Positions 1 to 12,017 are shown, counted from the first letter of the stretch. The stretch: DNA of 64,000 nt from Hemileia vastatrix (GCA_030280995.1 JASXTE010000019.1:9225501-9289500), one strand, 5' to 3'. Notes: generated by a model not told the origin, from the letters alone. Translations and numbers: made by a program.

Positions 1-331
1 GGGACATACCTCTCAAAATGGCCCAAGTGATTGATTGACTTATTCAATATGACCATAAGAATGGTCTGGAAAACACCAGTTCAAAAACAGCTTTTAATGC
101 AACTACTGCCAAGAAAAGAAGCACCAAGTACTGTAGTGATTGTGAGAACAATAAAAACTAACCTCATTCTGTTGAAAATTGTTGGAAAGCTCATCCTAAG
201 CATAGAAACAAACAGCGCTCTAAAAACAAGACTAAAGAAGAGACCTCCAAAAATGTCAACATAGCTCATTTTAACAAAGACTTCATGTATCTCTACTGAA
301 AACAAAGAAAGTGAGCCTTGGAGCCAGGGGG
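1..331 (+). pseudogene. Copia-type gag remnant with a zinc knuckle
   Basis: One frame reads a CX2C...HX4C zinc knuckle from about 132 to 185 (KYCSDCE, a stop, then PHSVENCWKAHP). The spacing and the CWKxHP tail are typical of nucleocapsid knuckles in fungal Ty1/copia elements, which bind the element's RNA in the gag particle. A TAA interrupts the knuckle. The reading frame closes near 300 and is followed within about 30 bases by a purine tract and an LTR, so no protease, integrase or reverse transcriptase follows. Either pol was deleted or this is a gag-only non-autonomous element. The 5' part lies outside the window. Confidence 0.55.
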
Positions 332-1105
332 TGTGTCAGAATTTAAGGGTCATTTTAGACTCCTTTGGTCACTTGTTTTCTCTCAAATATTTTCTTTACC
401 TATTTATATCTATCATCTCTTCCTATTGACTAGTTTCTGCCATTTAATGCAGTATATAACATTTCATGACACTCGTTACTTCACACTTTCTTATAAACAT
501 ACATACAAATACATAAAATATAAAATCTGCACACACACACACACACATATATATACATCTATTTATTTGAAAAGAACTGTCACATATTTTAGCCCTATTT
601 TGTTTCTATCATGAGCCTAGTGAAGATTGGTAAGCATAGAAGATATCAAGATCCATTTGTTGAACACCATAGTTTGTTGCTCACCAATAATCAACAGGTA
701 ATGTCAATTTTCCACCTATAAACTTCATTACATTCATTAAACTTATTTATTTAATAATTGAAATCTATCTTTTGTTTCTCACCAATCATCACCAGCCCTG
801 TGATCCTTCACTTCCATCCTGCGTTGTAATCATATCTTAAAGTCGGGTAGAGTTATTCCCCACTGCTAAGTCAAATTTGAGTAGAGTTGTTCCTTGCTTC
901 ATTCTTAAGTCAGGTAGAGTTATTCCCCGCCGCTTAATCAAAGTTGAGTAGAGTTTTTCCTCTCCACATTTTTCAAGTCGGGTAGAGTTGTTTCCTGCCT
1001 CTTCATTTTACTGGAGTTATTCCCTGTTTTTCTTTTTCTTTTTAAATCTCTATCTTTGCTCCGGTTGAGTTAGTCCCTGCGGCCTTCTTATTGCATCAAT
1101 CATCC
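332..1105 (+). mobile_element. Copia-type 3' LTR
   Basis: The purine tract GAGCCAGGGGG is followed by TGTGTCAGAA, which looks like a polypurine tract running into an LTR. Inside are a (CA)n tract near 531-547 and a run of degenerate repeats (839-1085). The right edge is placed where SANT/Myb coding sequence resumes just after 1105, so the element appears to have inserted into that gene. The left flank is outside the window, so no target-site duplication could be checked and the right edge is approximate. Confidence 0.5.
839..1085 (+). repeat. Degenerate GGTAGAGTTATTCC tandem repeats inside the LTR
   Basis: About six units of 25-40 bp share the core AGTCxGGTAGAGTTxTTCC, at roughly 841, 884, 906, 947, 976 and 1010, with a weaker copy near 1062. 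Units alternate between AAGTCGGGTAGAGTT and a longer AxTTGAGTAGAGTT form. Repeats inside an LTR often hold enhancer or protein-binding sites; that role is inferred. Confidence 0.6.
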
Positions 1106-2290
1106 CAAATGTTAAAAGTTTTGTATGTGAGAACTCCACCCAAATTGGATCTCCAACTTCATCAAAAGTAAATGGTGTCTTTCTAATAGAAAATGATGAA
1201 AAAAAAGAAAAAAAAAGGGAGAATTGACATCAATCCTAAGAAAATGAAGGAGAGGTTCAAAATTTATCAATTAAAATATAAAAAAAGCTTATTTTACTTC
1301 CACCTCCACTGGCTGGGGTACTGATGATGATTATTTGAAGAGTAAAATTACAACTGCTTACAAAAAGCTCAATGTCATGTGTCCTTTCCATAAGGAAAAG
1401 GATATTCTTTTCGATTCCCAAGTTAATGTTAGCCCTTGGTTTATACACAATACTACTAAGGATATACCCTCTGGTTCTCAAACATCTAATAATCCTCCCA
1501 AAAACACATGTACTTCAACAAAATCAATCCCCTCCAGCTTCTAGCCATAGTTCACCTGAAGATGATCCTAACTATCAAGCAGAAAAATTATTTCAGAGCA
1601 CATCTAAGTCCTCAGAGCCCCAATTCTTTGATATATCTTTACTTTTTTTCATAAATTCTTTGCTAAGTTTCTCATTCTTAGCTTTCTAGTCTAATCCTAC
1701 TCAAACTCAAATTTCAAAAATATTAATGATTCAGGCAAGAAAAATTCTGCTTTGGAAGCTGCTTTACATGAAATTCCTAAACACTCTAGCTCAAACTGAA
1801 AGCTAAAGTATAAAGCCAAAACTTCAATGAATTTAAAGAATCTTTTAAAACATGGTAATACATCAACTACCTCTTTTTCCTTCCTTGATTATTATTTGGA
1901 GAAAAATGAAATAAGTAAGATTTGGTCACTATATATCTTCTTCAATAACATATTTATTTATATTTTCTATTCAATAATCTCAGAAAAATCTTCAATTGCA
2001 GAAAATGCCCTTGACTTTGAGAAGATTTAGTTTGATCATATGATAATTAAAGACCAAAGGGCCTTAGATTTGGAGGAAGATTTTTTTCTTCAATCAAATT
2101 TTGAAATGGCTAGATTCAATGCAGAGGAGATGGAAAGAGCTCATGTTTTCTCAGAGAAAACAAAAGACCATTATTTTCCAAGAGAAATGGCAATTCATGA
2201 TTTGGAAAAGGAAGAAAATTAAAAAAAAGAATTTATTATGGAATGTTTCAAAAATTGCCAAATTTATGAGGAAATTAAAAGTTAATTGAA
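1106..2290 (+). pseudogene. SANT/Myb-like Harbinger accessory gene, truncated (copy Z)
   Basis: The frame reads FVCENSTQIGSPTSSKVNG, then after indels GRIDINPKKMKERFKIYQLK. These match the intact SANT/Myb-like protein of Harbinger B (FVCEKATQVGRPPASKLSG and GKMDLTTKQMRERFKNYQ). A Glu/Arg-rich coiled tail at 2040-2290 matches the B carboxy-terminus. In PIF/Harbinger elements the SANT/Myb protein binds element ends and helps bring the transposase to DNA. The amino-terminus is removed by the copia LTR, and several stops and frameshifts remain. No transposase, dioxygenase or TIR of this copy is visible. Confidence 0.6.
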
Positions 2291-2329
2291 TTTTTTAATT
2301 TGTTAACAATTGGGGAATGACTTGAATAG

Positions 2330-3072
2330 TTACTTTTAATCTTATTGAGGACAGTTTTATCATGAGATTCTGATAACACCATTTGTTTTTACTGGACTCT
2401 AAAATATAATCCTTTTGGAATTTCAGATGGTAAAATAATACTGACACCTGTGCAAAAATCCTTATCATCAACATCATTTTATCACCTCATGTCTTTTCTT
2501 AAAAATGCAAAAATTATGTAGAAATCATGCACAAAAATATATTGAAAGTGCAAATAAGTATGAGAATAAAAGTTGGGATAAATCCCATAAAGAGTGTAAT
2601 TACAAAGAAGGAGATGAAGCTTTTATTACTACAGTACATTTCAACTTAAAATGCAACAATAAATTAAAAAATATATTCATTGTTCCATTTTCTAAAATAA
2701 TATGATTGGAAATAATGCTGTTGAAGTTTTATTGTATGCTCCTTATAATAGAAAACATCCAGTGTTTCCTATATCATTAGTAAAGACTTATATATCAAAT
2801 GATTCTGTTTCACTTCTAAAAATATGGAAAAGACCAAAATTTAAACCTTTGGAAGTAAATGAAAAATCTGAAATTGATAAACTTTATAATGAACAGAATC
2901 TCACTAGATAAAGGGGAACTGAGTGTTTATTAAGATATAAGTGAAAGCCTACTGACTATGATAGATGGATTCCTGAAAAATAAATCTCCAATTTAAAAAT
3001 TCTATTGAAGAAATATAAAAAAAAACACTTAGAGTTTTTTAAAATTCATTTTTTTTAGATTGAGGGAGTATC
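2330..3072 (+). pseudogene. Gypsy integrase C-terminus and chromodomain fragment
   Basis: From about 2460 the translation follows the end of the intact gypsy polyprotein at 16590-22457: KLCRNHAQKYIESANKYEN, IGNNAVEVLLYAPYNRKHP and the chromodomain piece YDRWIPEK. Alignment back to about 2330 is weaker. At least three stops and one frameshift are present. It is followed by a purine tract TTGAGGGAG and TATCAGCC, close to the LTR start TGTCAGCC of the intact element. It is the 3' end of a decayed plus-strand chromovirus whose 5' part is missing. Confidence 0.75.
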
Positions 3073-3275
3073 AGCCAGTAACTTACTTAAGATATGTAAA
3101 CTTTACTGATAAATATTGTGACTCAATAATTATTTATTTAATTATTGAAAATATTAAAATATTACAAAATTAAAATTCTAGTTTCATTAAGTAATATATT
3201 TCATTATTTTATTAATTCATTACTTTTCTTAAACTTACTTAAACTTATTCTTTTTAATAGAGGGTATCAAAGCTA
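3073..3275 (+). other. Possible truncated gypsy LTR, no gene
   Basis: The first bases (TATCAGCC) resemble the gypsy A LTR start. The rest is AT-rich and does not follow the LTR at 14902-16078. It could be a diverged or internally deleted LTR. It ends where minus-strand RNase H sequence of the next element begins. Confidence 0.3.
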
Positions 3276-3598
3276 TAAATCAAACATTCCAGTTGAGTAG
3301 CACCACACCTTAGATCAGTTTTTCTTAAGGTTCAGGAAATATAACAGATAAATACTTCAGATAAATTACCATTAATTATCTGTTTCTTCTGTAAAGCAGC
3401 ACCTAACCCTGTTAAGCTTGAATCAGTATACAAGATGAAAGGGAGGTTAAAATCTGGTAGTCCTAATATGGGAGCTGAAACTAAACATTCCTTCAAATTA
3501 ACAAAGGTATGTTTTCTTTCATTATTCCAAATGAAAGCCACATTTTTCCTGATTAATTTTACTAAAGGGGCTGCAATGGATTGGTAGTATTTTAAATA

Positions 3599-3859
3599 CA
3601 CCACACAATATGGGGGGAAGACTTGCTAGTGAGTCCACAACCTTAGACCCAAACTCACCACAGATTGAACACACATTGAGCTATTGATAAAGGAACCATA
3701 GAATTAGGGATTAACACCACTCAGAAGAACAGTCTAAGGTGGGTGTTCAAGTAGAGTTCAGTATGGGTTCAGTATGAGTTCAGTCTGAGTTCCATCTGAG
3801 TTCCATCTGAGTTAAGGTTTACAACTTGCTAGCAAGTCCACCCCCTATATTACATAGTG
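3599..3859. mobile_element. 261-bp MITE inserted in gypsy pol
   Basis: Both ends carry an imperfect inverted repeat of about 45 bp that starts CAC, has a run of five or six G, and contains GACTTGCTAG. It is flanked by the direct repeat ATA (3596-3598 and 3860-3862). Removing it rejoins the pol reading frame at YRQY/YYQSIAAP, which shows it is an insertion. The interior has no ORF but holds about six 11-bp tandem units (GTTCAGTATGA and variants, 3755-3815). Confidence 0.8.
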
Positions 3860-5309
3860 ATACTGCCTATAATATCCACACATACCTAGAAAGCTTTGAG
3901 AGTACTTCACATTTTTAGGTATATCAATATTTTTTGTTGCTTCCACTTTATTCTGGCCAACAAAAATTTTTAAGACAGATACAGTATGTCCAAGTACCTT
4001 CAAGGATAGAAAACCAAACTTACATTTTTTAAATGCTATTGTCATGCTAATTTCATACATTTTTTTAAATACTCTTATCAGGTGATTTAAATTTTCATCA
4101 TATGTTTTGGAAAACACTATGATGTCATCAATATATACTAAGAGCCATTTTTCAACCATTTCATGATTAAAAACACTATACATAAATTTTTGGAAGACTG
4201 AAGGTGAATTCTCTGGGCTGAAGGGAATTCTCACATATTTATGAATTCCCATGTGGGTGATTATGAGTTAGTAATTCTGAGAATTCCTTTCCACAGGAAC
4301 CTGATGGTAACCTTTATTTCCATCTAGACAGGAAATATAATTTTTTCTTTGTAAGGTAGAATGGATAGAAGCTATCCTTGGGAGAGGATAAATATCATCC
4401 ACAGGGAATGTATTTAGAGCTCTATAATCACCACATAATCTTACCTTATCTTTTTCAAACAAGGTTAAATCTGGTGATATATATAACACATAATTTAGTA
4501 GTTGTGTCTACTTTTTCTACAATACCCATTTCTAGAAACATCTTAATATTGTATTCAATGTCTCTCCTTTTTGCAGGGGAAGCTGGGTAAGTTTTATTTT
4601 TTAAGCTTCCAGGAACATTCTCCAGGTCAAAAATTAAGGAGATTTTTATCTCATGGTCTTTGACCAATCCTACACAGGGGGAAAAATGGCAACCAGACAT
4701 CAGGTTCAGTTCACATACTAAATTGAATCAATTCAGTATTTGAACTGAACCTAACATCTGGTTTCCAACTTTTTCTGCGTGTGCTAGTTCATTTGAACCA
4801 TGGCCAACTTTCATAGGACATAATTTTATCAATCTCAAAATATTTTCTTATTCAATTTTTGAGAGTTAAGGAATAAAAGAGGCTTTTTGGACTTCATTTT
4901 CCAATTCAACCATTTCCAAGGTTGATCTTCCACCTTTTAATTGTTCTTCTTTTGAAGTAATGGAATAAATTGAATTTCATTTTCACATTTACTCCAATTG
5001 GGAAGAAACTATTTTCAGGATATAGTTTAATACTAAATTTGTTCAATAAATCATTGCCAATAATAAACCAATAACTATAATTATTATTATCCATTAGTAG
5101 AAATTTATGCACTGCTCTTAAATCTCCATTATTATATGTAAAGAATACAGAAGTCTTGTATTTGCCAATTGAACATAATATTGAATTAAAGCCTCGCAAG
5201 TACTTTCTCTGTACAGGTCCAATTTTTCTTTATACTTACTATCAAGTTTCATTAATGTGTTAACAGAAAATACACTACCTGCAGCCCCAGTGTCAAGAAT
5301 GGCATTCAT
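3845..5309 (-). pseudogene. Gypsy protease and reverse transcriptase remnant
   Basis: The minus strand reads ILDTGAAGSVF (aspartic protease active site), a gap with frameshifts, then VRLCGDYRALNTF, CLDGNKGYHQVPVE, VYIDDIIVFSKTY and LGMCGYYRQY, which are ordered reverse-transcriptase blocks including the YIDD catalytic pair. The right-hand part of the protein continues beyond the inserted MITE as YYQSIAAPLVKLI (3604 downwards). It was a pol polyprotein that made cDNA from the element RNA. At least four frameshifts mean it is dead. Confidence 0.8.
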
Positions 5310-7210
5310 TTCTTTTTCACATATTATAAAAGGTGCTCTAATAGGTGTGATTTTTTAAGTATCATTATTTGAATCTTTGATTATTTCAGCTTCCTCAATG
5401 GAAGCTGAAGATGCTTCTGTGGGAGTTATTGTATCATTTAGGAACATTAGATCCTGTTCTAATACAAGTACCTCACTATCATCATCACTATAAGATATGT
5501 TAATTTTAAAATCTTCACTAAAATAATACTTTTCACATTCATTATTACTGGTTTCAGAATCATGTGAGTTCTCAATAACATTTATTCTTTTCTTACAAGT
5601 GTGACCTTTTACCCAAGGCTAATTACACTTATAGCAAGTGTTACTTTCTTTTTTCTTAGATACAAGATGAGAAGTAGGTTTTTCTTCTCCACTGGAAACT
5701 TATTTGTAGTAGATTTTACTACCTCAACATTTTGCTTATAATGATTATACTTTACCTCCTATTTGTGGTTGAATAATATTTCATTTAATATATTAATAAA
5801 AACAGAATTATCTCTTACGGTATCAGTTCTAGCTACAATAATGCCTCTTACTGATATAGGCATTTTATATATCATTTTTTCTTTCCACTCATAATAATCC
5901 ATTTTTGGTTCCATGGCTTTCATTATTTTATTGAATTCATTAAATATAATTTTGTTTTCTCCACAGTACTTGGGTTATATCTTATTTTTTTCATACAATT
6001 TTTTTCAAGTGATTCTAAATTTTGGCCAATAAATTGTCTTTCAATTAGTGACTTCCATTCTACTCAGGGGTAATTTATTCCATCACTCAGAACAGATTCA
6101 AACAATAATAAGGCCACACCTGTATATAAAGATATTAATTTTGATGGAATTTCTTCATCAGGTAATTTGTATAAAAATTGTAAGTTATAAATTCTTTGAA
6201 TGAATTGTTTTTAATCAGATTTTGAATCCCTATCGAAAGAAGGGTACTGATTTAACTTGGGTCACTTCTTTTGTTTATTTCTGACTTCCTTAAACTGAGG
6301 AATATTTATTAATCTACTTACCTTGGATAGATGATCATGTATTTTATATTTTACTGATTTTTTACCCTCAGAGTCTGTGACACTATTTTCTTTTTTAATA
6401 ATTGGTTTTTTTTATAAAATGGTATATTTTTCACATAAGAGGTGTTTTCATTATTTGTTTCAGTATTTTTCAATATTATTGCTACTTATATTTCTAATCT
6501 CTGTAATCTATCTTTTATTACAGGTACATTTGATAAAGTATCATTTATATTTGAAAAAGAAAATTTTACCCATTCCTCAATTTTAGCAATTGTATTCTTT
6601 GAATGTTGTAATTTACTGTATAAATTCATTGTATCAGAGTTTAATTTTTTATTTTCATTTGTTGATTAAATATTTGAATTTTCAATGACCTTTAATTTAT
6701 TGGCAGTAGTACTCAATGATTTTGTAACATTTAATAATACATTTTCTGTATTATTGTTGGACTCTCTTTGGAATTCTTCCAATCTTTCAATACTTAATAA
6801 TAATTTACTTATGATTTTTGATTCCATTGGATCTTCTTTTATGAAATATTCAATCTTATCAGTGTCTAACTCAGAAGTCTCATCATTATTTTTGGACTAA
6901 AATTTCAGTTCATTTGGCTCAGCTTTAATTCTTTTAGTATTATCCTTTCTCCCAATAAAACTATTAAAAGTGTTATCATGTAAAGATAAAGCAACAATAC
7001 TGTGCTCAAATGAGTAATTCTTAAGATCCTTATCAATTATATTGAATCTATCTTTATTAAATTCATTAACTACAAGTAATATTTATTTGTATTATATAAT
7101 TGATTAGTAGTTTGTAAACTTGCCTTGGCCTTATTCCACTTCCCCTTCCCCTTTTCTCTTTCCCCTGTAAGGGTGACTTCTGGAGCTCTGATGAGGCCGA
7201 TGATTGTAGT

Positions 7211-8366
7211 TTTCTGCCTAAGTATTCCCAGAAATGAGTATTTAATATGTTTAAAATAAGATAAACTGAAATTCATTAAGCTAATAAGTTAAATATATGG
7301 TTATGAAACTTGTATATATCATTATTATATCACTATATGACTTATATTAATTTAAATAGCTTATTAATAGCCCCATAATACTTATTAAGGTGCTAGTGTA
7401 GTCATAATTTACTTATCTTAAGTGATAGTAAGTAATTAGAGACATACATAAGCTTATATGTAAGTATAAACCTCATATTCAGTGAAATATGCAGTTATAC
7501 TATGTATATATAGGTCTATATGCAGGTTTAACCCTCTAATTAGTCTATAAGATTTATTTTACTACTTTTTTTAGGTCACATGGAAATATTCAATGAACTC
7601 ACCATGCCTACACAAGAATATACTCCTTTATCATATGCATATATCCAGTTTGGACAACTTAATCTGCTTCCTTCAATGAATTTTCATAGATTTATGTGTT
7701 GGGATATGATTACTGGGTCAATGTGGAGGCTTGGGGTTGTTATTGGTGGCTTGAAAAGTTAATTTTGTTCCTTTATATTCTTTTTGTCTCATTTTATTCT
7801 CCTTGGATGAGTTATTTTATCAGTTTCTTTATGGTATCCACTTTTACCTGTTTTCTCTATTTATGGTATGGTTGTATGATATCATTAATTGTGATGGAGG
7901 GCCCAAACTGGAGGTCTGGGTGGTGAAATTACTTGAAGTGGAAGCCATAGAGAGGTGATGAGCCATCAAAGTTCTTTAATATCTGGGAATAGAATTTACA
8001 TCATCTGGATTGAAGGTCTATGCACTACAGTGGCTATTGGTATAAGTAAAGGAGGATTTGGCCAGTTATTGTACATCACTTACTTATTAAACATCAATTA
8101 AGCAATATAAAAAAATTATTAGAATTTAAAAACATATTTTAAATCCCTTATAAATTTATTTTATCTTTATATTAGTTATAAATATATTTTATTAGCCTAT
8201 TTGCCACCACTAGCATGCCCCAATCCAAATATTGTGAGGTAACAATTTAGTATAATAGTTCCATTAGTATTACCCTGTTTTTTAATCCATAAATCAATAA
8301 TTATTAAGTATTTGGACCATTGAAACTTACTATTGACTCATACTTAAGTACTATCATACAATGACA
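7211..8366 (+). mobile_element. Solo LTR of the gypsy A family
   Basis: The sequence follows the 1177-bp LTR at 14902-16078 along most of its length, for example around CATAAGCTTATATGTA, GTTTGGACAACT and GTGATGGAGGG. It begins TTTCTGCC where the family has TGTCAGCC and ends ATGACA. A 5-bp duplication with one mismatch flanks it (GTAGT 7206-7210, GTAGC 8367-8371). It lies in the opposite orientation inside the gag region of the minus-strand element, so it inserted later and then lost its interior by LTR-LTR recombination. Confidence 0.85.
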
Positions 8367-8790
8367 GTAGCTCTGTGAGAAACAGTCCCATTTCCATTTT
8401 CTGACTGTAATTTTTTGTTCCTCTTCTTTAGCTGGATCTGGAGCTACTTCTGGTAGAGTTGTGAAAGGTTTTTTGAATACTAAAATAGGCTGATACTTGA
8501 GGCTTACCAGAGCTTGATTGACATCTATAAACCCCTGAGCTTCATTCTTTTCAGGTTGCTAATTTGGTCCACCATATTGTTGAGCTTTACTGTTAAGCTT
8601 TTTAGAAGTTGTGAGAGGGGATGAATTTGCTCTTGAAACGTTTTTTTTGATTTCTTTATTGAAATTTTGTTTATTAGTCTTTCTTTTTCTTCTTTTGTAA
8701 TGTGAGGAGTGTTGCTGCTTTTTTATTGGGTTGTAGACTCTTGCTCTACCATTTGAATTTCATGCAACAGATTAATCAGCTCTTGGTCTT

Positions 8791-9150
8791 AGATTGTAAG
8801 GGTTAACTTCCTTACTCACATTTTCAATTTTGCCAAGAATCTTGAAATTTAGTAATGTATCAATAAATCCAATTGTAAAATCTCTGAGTAGATAGGAGAA
8901 GAAGGGTTGTGTGGTGTGGTTTTCAAGTAATCTAAGGTGGACAGTGATTTGGTGGGATTATTTTCAAGTGGATTGAAGTGGGTAGGGGAAGTTAGGGTAG
9001 TGTGTGGTGTTGGAAATATCTAATAAGAAATTCACAACCAAAAAAACTTAAGAGATGGTGAGTTAAAAAAAAGCTTTGAAAAAGAAAAAAGGACACTCGG
9101 GATGAAATTATATTGAACATTTATAATGTTCTGTAAAAAAAGGGTACTTA
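8791..9150. other. No recognised feature
   Basis: This stretch lies between the old gag start and a MITE. It has GT-rich patches such as GGGTTGTGTGGTGTGG but no reading frame I can place. It may be leader sequence of the decayed minus-strand element. Confidence 0.3.
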
Positions 9151-9348
9151 CACCAAAAAAAATCAAGTAAAACTATCCCTATATTCAGTTTTACTTTAAG
9201 AGTAAATTTGATTTGATGTTGTGCAATCTAGTGTGCTCATTGTTTGGTGCACAGTCTTTCCAGAATAATTAAAGCTGAGCTAAAATTGAGTTAAGTCAAA
9301 GATAAGTTTTGGCACCTTCTATTAGGTGCCCATGATTCTTTCCTGGTG
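9151..9348. mobile_element. 198-bp MITE, copy 1 of family M1
   Basis: It starts CACCAAAAAAAATC and ends TTTCCTGGTG, with an internal GGCACC...AGGTGCC palindrome next to the right end. A 3-bp duplication TTA flanks it (9148-9150, 9349-9351). Two more copies are at 24452-24657 and 59798-59995, each with its own 3-bp duplication. There is no ORF, so it must depend on another element's transposase. Confidence 0.8.
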
Positions 9349-9727
9349 TTATATAGTAAATAGGGGGTATAAAAGTTTACTGATCCACAATTGAATTAAT
9401 TTCAGATAAAAATCCTTATAACCCAATCAGCTTCTGAAATTATTTTGGCTAATAATTGAGTTATTAGACATTTTATGTGTCATTTTTGACCTCTTATCCA
9501 AATTTTTTCTACTCAATTTTTTATAACCACATATTGGATAACTTTCTGTCATAACCACATCTTGGCCTACTTTCATTCATGAACACATATTTGACTCCTC
9601 TCTGGATATGCCTTCTACCTTTCTGTGCACTCCCATTCTCATCTCATCCTCACTATTATCTCCATTCATAAAACCTCACTATCTCATCTGCTTGTTTTTT
9701 CTCCTTTTCATCTCCAATTATCTTAAC

Positions 9728-11123
9728 ATGCCCGATCATAATAAATATTCTCAAAGGCAGCCTTACCCCAGTTGTTCTTCAAACTTCACTACTCCCTCTT
9801 TATCCTGCTCAGCTGAGAAATAAAAGACCTTTCAATTAAAAAAAGGTGATCATCTCATTCTTATGAACTGGCTGAAAACTAAATCTAACAATGATTCTTG
9901 TTCTGGTACTGAAAGTGAAACTAAAGTAGGATGGCCCCCCGCATCAAAAGTTAATGGTTATCCACTAATGGCCAATTAATTATGGAATAAGAACAAGGGA
10001 AGGATAGATATTTTACCTAAACAGATTTCTGAATGTTTCAAGAATTAACAAGCCAAATACAAGAGGGAAAGGACCCTTTTATCTTCCACTGGTTTGGGTA
10101 TTAACAACAACAATATCAGTAAGGGCATAAAATAGATTGATGATAAATTGAATCTACATGTCCTTACATTAAAGAGATGGATTCTATTTTTGGAGAGTGA
10201 GCTGATGTTAATCCTGAAGAAATGTTGGATGGTGAAAATGCTATCTCCAAAAATTATGTCAAAACAAATCTTTTCCCATCCTCTTCCTCCACTCAAGCTT
10301 CCCCTTTTCTAAATTCAAAAAATATAGATAGCTTTGCTATAGATCCTTATGGAGATTTAAACCAAAAAAATATAACTCAAATATGATTATTTTTATTTTA
10401 TCTTATCAATTATTTTTTTATTTAACTTTTCATATTTCTAAAAAGGCTGAAGAACAAATGCAGGAACCACAATTAACTGAGTCTGAAGCCAGTGACAATG
10501 ATGAAGAGGAAAATGTGACCTTGAAGAAAAAGCAAAGGGCTTCAAGTAGTCTAAATTTCCACTCTCAAAGAAGAAGAAAAAGTGATACTTAATCTTAAAC
10601 CACTTTTTCTTCTTTCAAACAATTTTTGGAGAAATGTGATGCTGGTAACTGACACCATACTTCTTAATACTTTACTCAGATTTTCTTCTACTTTTTTTTA
10701 ATATTTCTCATCACTCTAGAAAAAGTGGAAGTTGCTAAAGAGACTCTAAATTTTGAAAAGCAAAAATACAAGCTCTATTTAAGGAGGGATTATAGGGAAG
10801 AAGACTTGGAGGAGAGGAAGTAAAAGCTCTCTTTATGGAAGTATGATAGGACACAAGACTTGGAGGAGAGGAAGTACAAGCTCTCTTTACAGAAGGATGA
10901 TAGGGCACAAGACTTGAAGGAGAAGAAATTTGAGCTAACTCTTAGTATTGAAAAATCAAAAAAAGAGGAGAAAACACTTGAGAATCAAAACTTAATGGAA
11001 CAGATGAAATTTAAGAATGATCTCAAAGAAAATTCAAAGAAGAAAATTTTATTAATGGAATGTGTTAAAGCCAATAAATATTATGAGAAATATGAATTTC
11101 CAATGAAACTTTTTAATCACTAG
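9728..11123 (+). pseudogene. SANT/Myb-like protein of Harbinger A
   Basis: The ATG at 9728 opens MPDHNKYSQ and the frame continues NWLKTKSN, TKVGWPPASKVNGYP, GRIDILPKQISECFKN and AKYKRERTLLSSTGLG, matching the intact Harbinger B protein block by block. The tail at 10860-11123 ends LLMECVKANKYYEKYEF, matching the B carboxy-terminus. The family role is DNA binding and recruitment of the transposase to element ends. In-frame stops (for example after CSAEK near 9821) and indels show it is dead. Three 20-residue tandem repeats (KLSLxxDxRxxDLEERKY) at about 10765-10935 are peculiar to this copy. Confidence 0.7.
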
Positions 11124-11280
11124 TGTGTTTTATTTCTTTCATACTTCAACTATTCATAATTATTTATACATAAAATTTAACAATAATTTCCTGTATTTCA
11201 TTACTCTATCCATCATTAGTTGAATATTTGTATTTTAATTTTAAAAATTCTTTTTTAAATAAAATTTTCAAGTCTCATTT

Positions 11281-11800
11281 GAAAATTTGCTGATCTCCCC
11301 CCTGCATTTTCTTGAAGTAAGGGGTGGGTATCACCAAAATTCTTTGAAGTCAAGAATCTTGAAAGTCTTATATGAATATTTGGCATTACTACCCCCTACA
11401 TTTTATGGTTATCACCAAAATTCTTTCAAGTCAAGAATTTTGAAAGTTTTATAAGAAATTTTGGCAATACTCCCCCCTGAATTTCATTGAAGTAAGGGAC
11501 AGGTATCAACAGAAATTTAAAGTCAAAAATTTGCCAAATCTGATATGAAAAATTGGCAATACCCCCCCTGAATTTTATTGAAGTAAGGGATGGGTATCAC
11601 TAAAATTTTTACAAGTCAAAAATTTTACATGTCAGATATGAAAATTTGGAGATACCCCCCCTGCATTTTATTGAATTAAGGGATGAGTATTGCTATAATT
11701 TTTACAAGTCATCAATTTTGCATGTCATATTTGAAAATTTGGCAATACACCCCCTGAATTTTATTGAAGTAAGGGGTGGGAATCACCAAAATTTAATACA
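11281..11800. repeat. Six-unit ~92-bp tandem array between convergent genes
   Basis: Six units, each with the core CCCCCCTGCATTTTATTGA followed by AGTAAGGGGTGGGTATCACC and an A/T-rich remainder, have C-runs at about 11296, 11391, 11471, 11562, 11655 and 11749. The array lies between the 3' ends of the SANT/Myb and dioxygenase genes. Shorter arrays of the same unit occupy the matching site in Harbinger B (two units, reverse) and C (two units). Confidence 0.8.
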
Positions 11801-12017
11801 ATTACATAAAGTAATATATAAAAAACTAATATATATCAATTTCCCTAGTTTTAAAGTTATTAAAATTCCTCTAGCCAAAATTCAGATAAATCTAGAAACA
11901 AATGTTTGGGACTTTCCACAAGTGTAGGCCAAGGAACCTCATGAAAAAAATAAATGTTTTCGTGATTCCCATTTATACAAAACAAGGTTGTTGGCCCTTT
12001 ACTTTACTTTAGGAAAT

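Larger units (their letters stand above)
3276..8790 (-). mobile_element. Decayed gypsy (family A relative) internal region, minus strand
   Basis: Read on the minus strand, this is the internal region of a chromovirus related to the intact element at 14902-23750. In order it has gag (about 8790 to 5340, with the CX2C...GHxC knuckle near 5640), protease (DTGAAGS near 5285), reverse transcriptase (YIDDIIVFSK near 4130) and the start of RNase H (down to 3276). Integrase and LTRs are missing. Many stops and frameshifts break every domain. It is interrupted by the MITE at 3599-3859 and the plus-strand solo LTR at 7211-8366. It is clearly older than the family A element at 14902. Confidence 0.8.
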
